64,000 bases of DNA from Methylobacterium isbiliense (GTDB taxonomy: Bacteria; Pseudomonadota; Alphaproteobacteria; Rhizobiales; Beijerinckiaceae), in NCBI RefSeq assembly GCF_022179325.1, contig NZ_BPQQ01000004.1, positions 62,001-126,000 on the forward strand. The letters are read 5' to 3'. Position numbers and translations under genes: made by a program. The notes below the pieces were generated by a model that was not told the DNA's origin, ran no database searches, and saw only the letters and a program-made list of their open reading frames with translations. This document shows, in pieces, positions 30,101 through 38,937 of this stretch. Every line of letters begins with the position of its first letter. Position 1 is the stretch's first letter.

Positions 30101-30885
30101 CCGCCGTCGAGGTGCGCGACCTCGTCAAGACCTATCCGGCGCGGCGCGCCCTGTTCGCCCGCGCGCGGCCGCCGGTGGCGGCGCTCAAGGGCGTGTCGCT
30201 CACCGTGGAGGCCGGGACGACGCTCGGCATCGTCGGGGAATCCGGCTGCGGCAAGTCCACCCTGGCGCGTTGCCTCGTCGGGCTCGTCCGGCCGACCTCG
30301 GGCACGATCCGGATCGAGGGCCGCCCGCTCGCGGATCTGGCGGCGGCCGGGCCGCGGGCGCTCGGGCGCGCGGTGCAGTACGTCTTCCAGGACCCGGTCT
30401 CCTCCCTCAACCCGCGCAAGACCATCCGGCAGGCGCTCGCCGCCCCCTTGCGCTTCCTCGCGGGCGTGGCCCCCGCCGCGCGCGAGGCGCGCAGCCGGGA
30501 GCTGATGCAGGCGGTGGGGATGGAGGCGGAGCATCTCGACCGCTTCCCGCACGAGTTCTCGGGCGGGCAGGCCCAGCGCATCGCCATCGCGCGGGCGCTC
30601 GCCGCGGGGGCGCGGGTGATCGTCCTCGACGAGCCGGTCTCCGCCCTCGACCTTACCGTGCAGGCGCAGGTGCTGCGCCTGCTCGCCGACCTGAAGGCCC
30701 GGCACGGCCTCACCTACCTGTTCATCAGCCACGACCTCGCGGTGGTGGAGGCCGTGGCCGACCGGGTGGCGGTGATGTCCGGGGGGGAGATCGTGGAGGA
30801 GGGTGCGCCCGCGGAGGTCTTCGCGGCACCGACGCATCCCTACACGCAAAGGCTCGTCGCCGCGGTGCCGCGGATGACGGGATAA
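30097..30885 (+). CDS. ABC transporter ATP-binding protein, DppF/OppF-type
   Basis: 262 aa. Walker A GESGCGKSTL, signature FSGGQAQRIAIA, Walker B VIVLDEPVSALD and the switch SHDLAVVEAVAD are all present. It pairs with the ATPase half of the preceding fusion protein to drive peptide import. The start GTG at 30097 overlaps the previous stop as GTGA. The C-terminal HPYTQRLVAAVP, found in OppF/DppF proteins, is present. Confidence 0.95.
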   Translation: MTAVEVRDLVKTYPARRALFARARPPVAALKGVSLTVEAGTTLGIVGESGCGKSTLARCLVGLVRPTSGTIRIEGRPLADLAAAGPRALGRAVQYVFQDPVSSLNPRKTIRQALAAPLRFLAGVAPAAREARSRELMQAVGMEAEHLDRFPHEFSGGQAQRIAIARALAAGARVIVLDEPVSALDLTVQAQVLRLLADLKARHGLTYLFISHDLAVVEAVADRVAVMSGGEIVEEGAPAEVFAAPTHPYTQRLVAAVPRMTG

Positions 30886-30917
30886 CGCCTCCTCCGGTTC
30901 CGCCGGGGGGCGGCGTT
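30884..30917. terminator. Possible convergent terminator between dppF-like and PEPC-like genes
   Basis: The sequence between the two convergent genes forms an imperfect hairpin: AACGCC...GGCGTT at the ends and a GC-rich inner stem with mismatches. It overlaps the stop codon of the ATPase gene and touches that of the PEPC-like gene. Less clear than the terminator at 10146-10185. Confidence 0.5.
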
Positions 30918-33760
30918 CAGCCGAAGGCCCCCACCTCGTGCTGGATCATGCCGCTGACCTCGCGCACCTGCGCGAACAGGCGGCCGATCGGCGCGAACAG
31001 CGTGCGGTGCTCGGCCTCGTAGGTGCCGACGCCGCGCGGCCCCGGCGGCTCGCCGAAATTGAGCCCGAGGGTCGGGTCCGGCGTGACCGGGAAGATCTCC
31101 TCCAGCATCGTCAGGCAGGCGGCGACGTCGAGGCGCAGCAGGCGCTCCAGGAGGGATTCGCGGGTGACGCCGCCCTGGGGCCTGAAATCCGGGATGTGGA
31201 CCGCCAGGAACCAGATCCGGTGGACCAGCGCGAGGCGCAGGCCGTGCAGCAGGGTCAGCCGCACCGACATGCTGCCGAGATCGGGCGCCACGGATTGCAG
31301 CATCAGATGGTCGTGCGTGAGGCGCCCGAACAGCCGGCGCAGGCGGGGCGCGAGGTCGAGCCGGTCGAGGGCCGCCGCGATGGCGACGATCTCCTCGCGC
31401 CGCCCGTCCCGCGTGGCCCGCCGCGCCCGCTCCAGCCACATGCCGGGGTCGAGCGTGTCGATGTAGGCGCGCAGCACGTCGAGGTCGCTGTGGCCGGCGG
31501 CGTGCTGGGCGAGGCTGAAGGCGCGGCCGAACCGCTCCGATTGCGCGCGCATGTCGCGGAACAGGTCCGGCGCGCGGGCCGCGGCGAGCCCGATCCCGTG
31601 CAGGGAATTCGCGAGGTAGCCGAGCTGCTGCAGGATGGCGTTGTTGGGGATCGCCCGCATCTGGCGCGGATGCGTGATGGCGGCGGGGCCGCCCGCATCC
31701 GACTGCCGGGCGACCGGGCGCGAGCCGGTGCGGTCGATGAGGCTCGGGCCGAAGGTGCCGAGCAGGGCCGCGTAGCCCGGATCGTCCACCAGCGTGCCCA
31801 TCGACTGGCGCACGCCGGTGAAGAACTCGGTGGCGAAGTCCGGCTCGTCGTAGATAGGGTCGGGCGCCGGCTCGCCGGCCGCGAAGACGTGCTCGACGAT
31901 GCGCAGCACGGTCGCCCGGGCGAGCGGGGCGGTGCCGAACATCAGGTAGCCGTCGCTGCCCTGGAAGCTCGATTCGAGCCGGACCTTGAGGTTGGCCTCG
32001 CGGTTGCGCCGCCGGGCGTGGCCGGGGGCGAGATAGGCGAGGCGGTCCTTCAGGCTCGCCGGATGGGCGCCCCGGCCGATCGATTCGCCGTGGGTGTCGA
32101 AGATGACGAGTTCGACATCCGTGAGGTCGTTCTGGACCATCAGCTCGCCGATGCGGAAGCGCAGGCGCTCGATCCAGAAGGTGGCGGCGATCTGCCCGAC
32201 GTAGCGGCCCGAATCGGAGTAGCCGAACTGCACCACCAGCCGGCCGAGGCGCTTGAGGTAGCGCCGCCAGTGCGGCGAGCGCAGCGCGTCCTCGATCGCG
32301 TGCACGCCCTGTTCCAGGGCCGAGGCGGTCTCGAACAGCGGGGTGATCTCGACCTTGTCGCCGATGCCGAAATGCTCCGCGAGCCAGAGCGCGGCGAGCA
32401 GGGTGTAGCCGGTCTCGGTCTCGGCGATGAGGAAGCGCACCGGGTGGGTGCCGTCCACGTGCTTGAGGATCTGGGCGATCGTCATCATCAGGCGCGCCGC
32501 CGAGGCCCGCTCGGCGGCGAGCGCCCCGAAATCCACCGGCACCGCCGTGACGTGGTCGAGGAGCGTGTTGATGGCGGTCAGATGCGAGCGGCGCTGGGCC
32601 GGGTCGATGGGGTCGCCGTCGCGGTCGAGCGACCGGCGCACCGCATTGTGGACCTGCGTCGCGTTGAGCCGGAAATGCGGCAGGCCGTTCTGGAGCCCGT
32701 GCGCGGCGCAGCCCGCCCGCAGCACGCAGAGCGACAGGCGCGCCTCGTCGTCGGCCGCCCCCGCCACCGCCGCGTCGAGGGCGGCCAGCAGCGGCCCGGC
32801 CTCGGTCTGGGCGCGCTCGCGCTCGATGATCAACGCCAGGGCGAAGCGGTGGACCACGTCGAGGCCCGGCTGGTCGCCGAGCTTGGGGGCTACCGCGAGC
32901 TGGCGCTCCACGGCGTCGCGCGCGCTCTCGGCGAGACGCCGGACCGGGGCGGCGGCGGGATCGTCGGGCAGCTGCGCCAGCACCCGGTCGAGCTGCGCGC
33001 ATTTCGATTCGAGCCGGTAGCGCAGGGTGTCCCACCAGCCGATGTCGGTGCGTCCGTCGGTGTCGCAGCCGACCCAGGAGGCGATCACCACGGGCTGGGG
33101 CACGAGTTCGCTCCAGCGGTCGGGCCAGCGCGCGCGGGCGGCGCGCAGCAGCGCCGCGTTGAGCGCGTCGAGGGCCGCCCGGCCGTGCTGGACGGCGTGG
33201 CGCGCCTGCGCGAATTCGTCGTTGAGCGTGATGACCGGATCGGGCCGGGAGGACAGGCCGGCGACGTCCGCGAGCCGCCCGCGGCGCTCCTCGGCCCGCG
33301 GCAGCGAGGCGGCCTCCGCCAGGGCATGGGCCACGGCCTTGGGCATGCCGAAGGTCGGGTGGGCGGTGAAGACCGCCGCGAAGCGCGGGCGCTCCAGCCG
33401 CGCCCGGGCGGCCTCGAAATCCGCCTCGCCCGAATGCGTGTCGCCGATCACCAGCGGCACCGCGGCATCGAGGTCGTCGCCCGCTCCCTCGTCCAGGCCG
33501 ACATAGCCGCGCAGGCGGGCCGCCCGCTCCTCCAGCGCCTGCAGCCGCAGGCTGCCGAACAGCCCGTCGAGATCGGCTTCCGTCACCTCGCCCCGGTCCA
33601 TGCGGCGGCTGATCGCCAGCGCGATGGTCAGGACGGGGTTGCGGAACGGGTCCTCGCTCGCCTGCTGGCGCGCCTGCTCCACGAGGCCCCTGAGGTCGTC
33701 CTCCAGGGTCTCCGGGCTGCGGTGCGGGTCGGGGCTCTCGTCGGGCCTGTACATCGGCAT
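30917..33760 (-). CDS. Phosphoenolpyruvate carboxylase homologue (divergent)
   Basis: 947 aa, PEPC size. The catalytic His134 in FTAHPTFGMP and the stretch VVQFGYSDSGRYVGQ are recognisable. Two classic motifs differ. The glycine-rich loop normally HGRGGxxGRGG reads THGESIGRGAHP (about residue 555), so the first arginine and two glycines are missing. The usual RAIPWIF block reads RAIPNNAILQQLG. In serine-cycle methylotrophs PEPC fixes bicarbonate onto PEP to feed oxaloacetate; this copy may be a specialised paralogue or have another activity. The ATG at 33760 has only a weak ribosome-binding site; ATG 33754 is an alternative. Confidence 0.88.
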   Translation of the reverse strand: MPMYRPDESPDPHRSPETLEDDLRGLVEQARQQASEDPFRNPVLTIALAISRRMDRGEVTEADLDGLFGSLRLQALEERAARLRGYVGLDEGAGDDLDAAVPLVIGDTHSGEADFEAARARLERPRFAAVFTAHPTFGMPKAVAHALAEAASLPRAEERRGRLADVAGLSSRPDPVITLNDEFAQARHAVQHGRAALDALNAALLRAARARWPDRWSELVPQPVVIASWVGCDTDGRTDIGWWDTLRYRLESKCAQLDRVLAQLPDDPAAAPVRRLAESARDAVERQLAVAPKLGDQPGLDVVHRFALALIIERERAQTEAGPLLAALDAAVAGAADDEARLSLCVLRAGCAAHGLQNGLPHFRLNATQVHNAVRRSLDRDGDPIDPAQRRSHLTAINTLLDHVTAVPVDFGALAAERASAARLMMTIAQILKHVDGTHPVRFLIAETETGYTLLAALWLAEHFGIGDKVEITPLFETASALEQGVHAIEDALRSPHWRRYLKRLGRLVVQFGYSDSGRYVGQIAATFWIERLRFRIGELMVQNDLTDVELVIFDTHGESIGRGAHPASLKDRLAYLAPGHARRRNREANLKVRLESSFQGSDGYLMFGTAPLARATVLRIVEHVFAAGEPAPDPIYDEPDFATEFFTGVRQSMGTLVDDPGYAALLGTFGPSLIDRTGSRPVARQSDAGGPAAITHPRQMRAIPNNAILQQLGYLANSLHGIGLAAARAPDLFRDMRAQSERFGRAFSLAQHAAGHSDLDVLRAYIDTLDPGMWLERARRATRDGRREEIVAIAAALDRLDLAPRLRRLFGRLTHDHLMLQSVAPDLGSMSVRLTLLHGLRLALVHRIWFLAVHIPDFRPQGGVTRESLLERLLRLDVAACLTMLEEIFPVTPDPTLGLNFGEPPGPRGVGTYEAEHRTLFAPIGRLFAQVREVSGMIQHEVGAFG

Positions 33761-34039
33761 CTCGTCACACGCCTGCAATCCGCGGGAAGCGGGGCTCGCA
33801 AGCCCACGCAAGGACCGTTCCGCTCGGGCGGCACGCCGATGCCGGACGGGATCGCCCGATGGTCCGCGCCGCCCCCCTAGCATGCCGCCGTGACGATTCG
33901 TCATGCGGAACGACAGCCCCGGCGGGCCCGCAGCAGAGCGCGTCCCGGCCGGCGCTTGCCTTTTGCGGCGGCAGGGGGTCAATCGGAGGATGCGCCCCGC
34001 GCGTCACGATCGAGGCGCCGACGCGACCCCGACCGGCCG

Positions 34040-34387
34040 ATGCCGGGGGGGCGACGGCCGGGTTGGGTGGAGATGGTCGGGATCCTGGTTGCCGCGGCAG
34101 CGATTCTCTTCGTGGGCATCGGCCTGTTGATCGCCCGCGCCTTGAGCCAGCGCCCGCCGCTGCGCCTGCCGCACGAATACGCCCTGGAGGAGCGCGGGGA
34201 GGAACTCTACGACGTCGGCGGGCCGCGGCCCGCGAGCCCCGTCGACCGGACCGCGACCGTGCTGGAGGCCGGCCCGGAGGGGTCCGCGCCGGATCAGGGT
34301 GCCCCGCCTCCCTCCCTGCCCCGCCGGACCCCGCCCCAGGTGATCGAGCACGATCCCGGCGAGCATCGCGACGAGGGGACGCGATGA
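34040..34387 (+). CDS. Small membrane-anchored hypothetical protein
   Basis: 115 aa from the chosen ATG. A single membrane helix (VEMVGILVAAAAILFVGIGLLI, about residues 10-31) is followed by a Pro/Glu/Asp-rich soluble tail. The frame is open upstream to a GTG at 33890, but that extension is Arg-rich and looks non-coding. Its function is unknown. It precedes a periplasmic hypothetical gene, 28 nt away, on the same strand. Confidence 0.55.
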   Translation: MPGGRRPGWVEMVGILVAAAAILFVGIGLLIARALSQRPPLRLPHEYALEERGEELYDVGGPRPASPVDRTATVLEAGPEGSAPDQGAPPPSLPRRTPPQVIEHDPGEHRDEGTR

Positions 34388-34415
34388 AGGGTCCGGGCGC
34401 GATGAGGCGGGAGCG

Positions 34416-35039
34416 ATGAGGATGGCGAGAGGGATGGGGGCCGGAGCCGGGTTCGCCCTCCTCCTCGCCGCCGGGGCCGCCGGCGCCCAGGAGGCGCCCG
34501 CCGTCGCCTGCGGCCGGCAGGCGGCGCAGTTCGCGGCCGGGACCAAGTTCAGCCTCTGGGTGACGCGCCGGGGCGTCCTGACCCGCGACAATCCCCTGCG
34601 CCCCCTGTCGCCGGAGGTGCTGGAGGTGCTGCAGGTGGTCATCCGCGGCAAGGCCGCGACCGCCTACGGCCCCGACCACGACAACCTGCGCCGCGGCCCG
34701 GCGCCCGCGAGCCTCGAAGCGCAGAGCGGCGGTGCACGGATCCGCTGGGGGGAGACCGCGGACGGCCTGCCGGCACTCCTGCGCATCCGGGCCGACGACA
34801 GCACGGCGGTGCTGGCCGAACTGCGCTTCCAGGCCTGCGGAGACGCCCCGAAGGTGGCCGAGCCGAAGCGGCCGGCGGCCAAGCCGGCCGGACCGGCCGC
34901 CGGCGCGAATGCGGAGCCCGGGGCGGAGAGGCCCGCCAAGCCGAGATCTCAGGACAGGCCGCAGCCCAAGCCGCAGCCCAAGCCCGAGCCGACCCACACG
35001 CCGGGCGGCTTCGTGCTGCCGCAGGGCGCCATTCCGTGA
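34416..35039 (+). CDS. Periplasmic hypothetical protein with Pro/Lys-rich tail
   Basis: 207 aa. A signal peptide (GAGAGFALLLAAGAAGAQ) precedes a domain of about 110 residues with two cysteines (CGRQAAQF and QACGDAP) that could form a disulphide. The last 60 residues are a low-complexity Pro/Lys/Ala tail (PQPKPQPKPEP), typical of cell-wall-spanning or surface-exposed proteins. GGGAGCG before the ATG supports the start. No family was recognised. Confidence 0.65.
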   Translation: MRMARGMGAGAGFALLLAAGAAGAQEAPAVACGRQAAQFAAGTKFSLWVTRRGVLTRDNPLRPLSPEVLEVLQVVIRGKAATAYGPDHDNLRRGPAPASLEAQSGGARIRWGETADGLPALLRIRADDSTAVLAELRFQACGDAPKVAEPKRPAAKPAGPAAGANAEPGAERPAKPRSQDRPQPKPQPKPEPTHTPGGFVLPQGAIP

Positions 35040-35121
35040 CCGGGCCGGAACGAACGCGCCATCCGCCGCTTGACCTCAGGGTCCGGCGCGGCCGTTCGCC
35101 GGCGCTGATCGGGAGATGGGG

Positions 35122-35382
35122 ATGATCGGATCCTGGCTGCGCCTCTCGATGGAGGCGGCCCGCCTCGCCGCCGAGGCCAACATGGTGATCGGCCTGCGGG
35201 TGGCGAAACTCTCCCGCGGCGGCCCGGCCGCCCGGAAGGAGGCGCGCCGCATGGTGTCGGAGAAGGTCGAGGCCGCGGCCCGCGCGGCGCAGCTCACGGC
35301 CACGGGCGGCACGCCCCTGCAGGTGGTGAAGGGCTACCGGCGGAAGGTGCGGGCCAACGCCAAGCGGCTGCGCAAGGGCTGA
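35122..35382 (+). CDS. Small basic hypothetical protein
   Basis: 86 aa, largely alpha-helical by composition, with a hydrophobic-amphipathic N-terminal half (WLRLSMEAARLAAEANMVIG) and a strongly basic end (YRRKVRANAKRLRKG). It resembles small Rhizobiales proteins that I know only as hypothetical. The ATG at 35122 has GGGAG at proper spacing; the in-frame ATG at 35116 lies directly after GGGAG, which would be too close. Confidence 0.6.
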   Translation: MIGSWLRLSMEAARLAAEANMVIGLRVAKLSRGGPAARKEARRMVSEKVEAAARAAQLTATGGTPLQVVKGYRRKVRANAKRLRKG

Positions 35383-35505
35383 CCGCCGACACCTCGTCAC
35401 ACCGTCCGGGCGCGACCGCCCGGCGAGCCTGCCGAGAGGTCTTGTGCTGCACCCGTCCCGGCGCCGCCCTGGTGGCCGGGCCGGCGAAAGCTGTCGGGAG
35501 CGGAT

Positions 35506-35530
35506 CCCGGCGTCCCGGAAGGACGCCGGG
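35506..35530 (-). terminator. Hairpin downstream of the 35540-36073 gene pair
   Basis: Perfect 10-bp GC stem (CCCGGCGTCC / GGACGCCGGG) with a CGGAA loop, 9 nt past the minus-strand stop codon at 35540. It may also slow plus-strand transcription from 35382. A T run is lacking, so efficiency is unknown. Confidence 0.5.
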
Positions 35531-35539
35531 TCGGGCGGC

Positions 35540-35815
35540 CTACTTGCGGGCCGCCATCATGTCGTGGGCGAGCACCGTGAGCTTGCCGATCAGGCTTGAA
35601 ATGTCGCCGTGGGTGCAGGACCATTGCGTCCCGATCGAGCCGCCATCCGCGGAGACCGACACGACCGCGACCGAGCGCAGCTTGCCCTCGCGGGCGAGGC
35701 GGAGCTGCTCCTGCAGCACCTCGATCATCGAGACCGTGCCCTCGTCCGCGGGGGCGGCGGGGACGACCTGGGGGAAGGTGAGCACGCGGGTCTGTTCGGA
35801 GGCGGGTTCGGTCAT
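35540..35815 (-). CDS. Small hypothetical protein
   Basis: 91 aa. The middle has SMIEVLQEQLRLAREGKLRSVAV, an amphipathic helix, then a short strand and a Cys-containing segment (WSCTHGDISSLIGKL). The pattern of a helix followed by a small alpha/beta region recalls regulators of a few hundred bases, but I recognise no family. The ATG at 35815 lies 6 nt past the stop of the next gene upstream, so they are probably one operon. Confidence 0.6.
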   Translation of the reverse strand: MTEPASEQTRVLTFPQVVPAAPADEGTVSMIEVLQEQLRLAREGKLRSVAVVSVSADGGSIGTQWSCTHGDISSLIGKLTVLAHDMMAARK

Positions 35816-35821
35816 GGAACT

Positions 35822-36073
35822 CTAGCGCACGCGGGTTGAGGCGGAGGTCGGGGCTTGAGCCTCCCGGTCGAGCCGCGCCAGGAGATCGGCGAGGCTGTCC
35901 GCGAGGTCGGACGGCAGGGCCTCCGACAGGCAGGGATCGAAGACCGCCTGCAGGCCGGGGGCGAGGGCGCCGACGAGGTGCTCGCCGCCGCACGGAGACG
36001 CTTCCGGACACCGAAGCGCGGGCTGGACCGGGACGGCTTGCAGCCATCGGCCGGGTCGGGTCTGGGACGTCAT
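35822..36073 (-). CDS. Small hypothetical protein
   Basis: 83 aa, with a strong GGAGGGAG site before the ATG at 36073 (an upstream in-frame ATG at 36112 is weaker). Three cysteines (CPEASPCGG, DPCLSEAL) and a C-terminal helix (PSDLADSLADLLARLDRE) are its main features. No family was recognised. It is the first gene of a probable pair with 35540-35815 and runs opposite to the Crp/Fnr regulator gene. Confidence 0.55.
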   Translation of the reverse strand: MTSQTRPGRWLQAVPVQPALRCPEASPCGGEHLVGALAPGLQAVFDPCLSEALPSDLADSLADLLARLDREAQAPTSASTRVR

Positions 36074-36362
36074 CGCTCCCTCCGGGGCTGCACGTCGTCT
36101 CTCCCGGCGCAACCCTGCCGATCCGGACGCGGATCACAATCCCCCGCGTGCGGCCGAGCTTCCGGTTCCGGATGCGTTGTGGTGGTGGGGCCACACCGGC
36201 GGAAGGGTCCGATGCAGCCCAGGTCCGCCCGCCGCGAAAAGCGCGGGACTGCTGGCGCGGCGCGGAGCGATCATTAACATGGGTTAAGTCGCAGGGGTGA
36301 GGCTTGCGTCCACACTTACGCCTGGTTGTGAGATCGGCGTCCCATTGTCCCAGTTTCTGATC

Positions 36363-37094
36363 ATGAAGCTCGAGCACTACGCGCGCCTGTCCGCCGAGGA
36401 GAAGGACGCGCTCGACGCGCTCACGCAGGTGCGGACGCGGCGGGTGCGCTCGCGCGACGACATCATCCGCGAGGGGGATGCGCCGAGTGTCATCAACGTG
36501 GTGCTGGAGGGCTGGGCCTGCCGCTACAAGACCCTGGAGGATGGCCGGCGCCAGATCATCGCCTACCTGCTGCCGGGCGACGTCTGCGACTTCAGCGCGC
36601 CGGTCCTGCGGGAGATGGACCACTCGGTCGGGGCCATCACCACCGTCACCCTGGCGGAGATCGCCGTGGAGAGCGTGGGGCACCTCTTCGCCACCTACCC
36701 GCGCCTGACGCAGGCCTTGTGCTGGGATGCGCTCACGTCCGTGTCGATCCAGCGGGAATGGACCGTCAATGTCGGGCAGCGCACCGCCTTCGAGCGGCTC
36801 GGGCATCTCCTGTGCGAGCTGTTCGTGCGGCAGCGGCTCCTCGGCCTGACACGGGGCGGCGTCTGCGACCTGCCGCTCACCCAGGCGGAGATCGCCGACA
36901 CGATCGGCCTCTCGGTGGTGCACGTGAACCGCACCCTGCAGGACCTGCGCAGCGCCGGGCTGATCTCGCTCGGCGGGCGGGAGCTGACGATCCACAGGCT
37001 CGAAGCGCTGCAGCGGGCGGTGCTGTTCAATCCCAGCTACCTGCATCTCGGCCACGAGGGCCGCCACCTCGATGCGCCGCCGCCAAATCCCTGA
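36363..37094 (+). CDS. Crp/Fnr-family transcriptional regulator
   Basis: 243 aa from the ATG at 36363. The N-terminal cNMP-type sensor fold (SRDDIIREGDAPSVINVVLEG, DGRRQIIAYLLPGDVCD) and a C-terminal winged helix (PLTQAEIADTIGLSVVHVNR) are both clear. It lacks the FNR cysteine cluster, so it is more like the Rhizobiales FixK/Crp-type regulators with an unknown signal. The frame is open to GTG 36297; a TTG at 36345 is also possible, since relatives have about six residues before KLE. Its stop falls inside a 14-bp tandem repeat. Confidence 0.9.
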   Translation: MKLEHYARLSAEEKDALDALTQVRTRRVRSRDDIIREGDAPSVINVVLEGWACRYKTLEDGRRQIIAYLLPGDVCDFSAPVLREMDHSVGAITTVTLAEIAVESVGHLFATYPRLTQALCWDALTSVSIQREWTVNVGQRTAFERLGHLLCELFVRQRLLGLTRGGVCDLPLTQAEIADTIGLSVVHVNRTLQDLRSAGLISLGGRELTIHRLEALQRAVLFNPSYLHLGHEGRHLDAPPPNP

Positions 37095-37140
37095 GGCCAA
37101 GTCCCTGAGGCCAAGTCCCTGAGGCCAAGTCCCTGAGGCC
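37089..37140. repeat. 14-bp tandem repeat at the Crp/Fnr gene stop
   Basis: The unit CCCTGAGGCCAAGT is repeated three times in full and a fourth time as its first 10 bases, with no mismatch between copies. The first copy contains the TGA of the regulator gene. Because the unit is not a multiple of three and lies at a stop, slippage here would alter only the 3' end of the transcript. Confidence 0.9.
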
Positions 37141-37247
37141 GGCCGGAAACCCGGCCGCGGCCTGCCCGAACGTCATGCTCCGCTCGTCACTAAAATGACA
37201 CGGTCGTCCTGAGGCTCGCCGCACTTCACGGCCGGAACCCGTCCCGC

Positions 37248-37790
37248 ATGCTGACCGGATCAGCCATCACGCGCGCGCTCATCATCGTGGTCCTGGCCGC
37301 GGGCCTCGCCGGCCTGTGGCACCTGCTGATGCCGGGTCCCCGGCCGCCGGTGGTCCCCTCCGCGGCGCCGCCGGCGGCGGCGCCCGCGCCGCGTCCGCCC
37401 GAGCCTCCCCCGCCCACCGCGGAACAGCCCGCCCGCGCGGCCGATGCGGGGACCGGCCCCGCACCCTCACGCCCCCCGGCCATCCCTCCGCCGCCTCCAG
37501 CCGCCGAGGCGCCGCCGCCCGCCCCGCCGGTGTTCCCGCCGCCGGTCTTCTCGCCGCCGGCCGCCACGCTGCCGCCGGAGCCGCCCGCCGAGGCGCCCCG
37601 GGCGCCCGCCGGGGCGGTGGACCTCAACACCGCGTCGCTCGCCGAGCTGAACGGCCTGCGCGGCGGCGGGCTGATCGGCAAGGCGATCATCGCCGGGCGC
37701 CCCTACGCCGCGCCGCAGGATCTGCTCTCGAAGCGCGTCCTGAGCCGGGCGGTGTTCGAGCGGATCAAGGATCAGGTCACGGTGCGCTGA
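37248..37790 (+). CDS. Helix-hairpin-helix protein with Pro-rich linker (ComEA-like end)
   Basis: 180 aa. An N-terminal membrane helix (ITRALIIVVLAAGLAGLWHLL) anchors the protein. A long Pro/Ala-rich stretch (about residues 30-120) then spans to a ComEA-type helix-hairpin-helix at the C-terminus (VDLNTASLAELNGLRGGGL, IIAGRPY, DLLSKRVLSRAVFERIKD). HhH domains bind DNA non-specifically. This could be a periplasmic DNA receptor, but one HhH alone is not proof of competence. It converges on the CobW gene. Confidence 0.85.
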   Translation: MLTGSAITRALIIVVLAAGLAGLWHLLMPGPRPPVVPSAAPPAAAPAPRPPEPPPPTAEQPARAADAGTGPAPSRPPAIPPPPPAAEAPPPAPPVFPPPVFSPPAATLPPEPPAEAPRAPAGAVDLNTASLAELNGLRGGGLIGKAIIAGRPYAAPQDLLSKRVLSRAVFERIKDQVTVR

Positions 37791-37802
37791 CGGGGCGGGC
37801 GG

Positions 37803-38765
37803 TCAGGCCCGCGTGGCCTCGAAGCCCCGGCGGATCGTGTCCGCATCGAGGTTGCGGCCGATGAAGACGACGCGCGACTCGCGCGGGTCCCCCGGCTTCC
37901 ACTCGTCCTGGAGGTCGCCGTCGAGGATCATGTGCACGCCCTGGAAGACGAAGCGGCGCGGCTCGTCGGGGAAGCTGACGATGCCCTTGCAGCGCAGGAT
38001 GTCGGGGCCCTGCACCTGGGTGAGGTCCGAGATCCAGGGCATGAACTTGTTCGGGTCGACCGCCCCCGGCAGCCGCGCCGAGATCGACCGGATCTCCTCG
38101 GCATGGTGATGGTGGTGGCCCTCCTCCAGGAATTCGGGCTCCACGGTCATGATCCGGTCGAGGTCGAAGGCCTTGCGGTCGAGCACCGCGTCGAGGGGCA
38201 CGGCGCATTGCACGGTGCGGTGGATGACGGCCGAGGGATTGATCGCCCGGATCTGCCGCTCGACCGCGGCGAGGCCCGCCTCGTCCACGAGGTCGGCCTT
38301 GTTGAGCAGGATCACGTCCGCGAAGGCGATCTGGTTCTTGGCCTCGGGGGCGTCCTTCAGACGGTCGGACAGCCACTTGGCATCCGCCACCGTCACCACC
38401 GCGTCGAGGCGGGCGGCCTCGCCCACGTCCTGGTCGACGAAGAAGGTCTGGGCCACGGGGGCGGGGTCGGCGAGGCCGGTCGTCTCGACGATGATCGCGT
38501 CGAACTTGCCCTTCCGCTTCATCAGGCCGTCCATGATGCGGATCAGGTCGCCGCGCACGGTGCAGCAGATGCAGCCGTTGTTCATCTCGAACACTTCCTC
38601 GTCGGCCCCGACCACGAGGTCGTTGTCGATGCCGATCTCGCCGAACTCGTTGACGATCACGGCGTAGCGCTTGCCGTGCGGCTCGGTGAGGATGCGGTTG
38701 AGGAGGGTGGTCTTGCCGGCACCGAGGTAGCCGGTGAGCACGGTGACGGGGATCTTGTCCGACAT
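37803..38765 (-). CDS. CobW-family G3E GTPase, putative metallochaperone
   Basis: 320 aa. Walker [10 protein letters not shown] (residues 12-20), the metal-binding CxCC motif Cys65-Ile-Cys67-Cys68, the NKAD guanine-specificity motif and the C-terminal CobW domain ([19 protein letters not shown]) are all present. A His tract (GHHHHHAEE) suits zinc or cobalt binding. Members deliver Zn2+ or Co2+ to enzymes. The ATG at 38765 (MSDKIPVT) is preferred; ATG 38777 would add four residues. No Zur-like box was recognised. Confidence 0.93.
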   Translation of the reverse strand: MSDKIPVTVLTGYLGAGKTTLLNRILTEPHGKRYAVIVNEFGEIGIDNDLVVGADEEVFEMNNGCICCTVRGDLIRIMDGLMKRKGKFDAIIVETTGLADPAPVAQTFFVDQDVGEAARLDAVVTVADAKWLSDRLKDAPEAKNQIAFADVILLNKADLVDEAGLAAVERQIRAINPSAVIHRTVQCAVPLDAVLDRKAFDLDRIMTVEPEFLEEGHHHHHAEEIRSISARLPGAVDPNKFMPWISDLTQVQGPDILRCKGIVSFPDEPRRFVFQGVHMILDGDLQDEWKPGDPRESRVVFIGRNLDADTIRRGFEATRA

Positions 38766-38937
38766 GCGGCGACTCATTCGTGGGGCTGGATGGCCGGATC
38801 GGGTCGGCGGGAATGGCGTCGATATAGTGTGCCGCTCCGGCTCCCGCGAGGGTGGCGCGCAGCGGAACGGCAGGCGCCGGTCTGGCGGGGCTCCTGCCGC
38901 TGCGTTGCCGCCCAACCGGTCCGTCGGCGCAGGGGGC

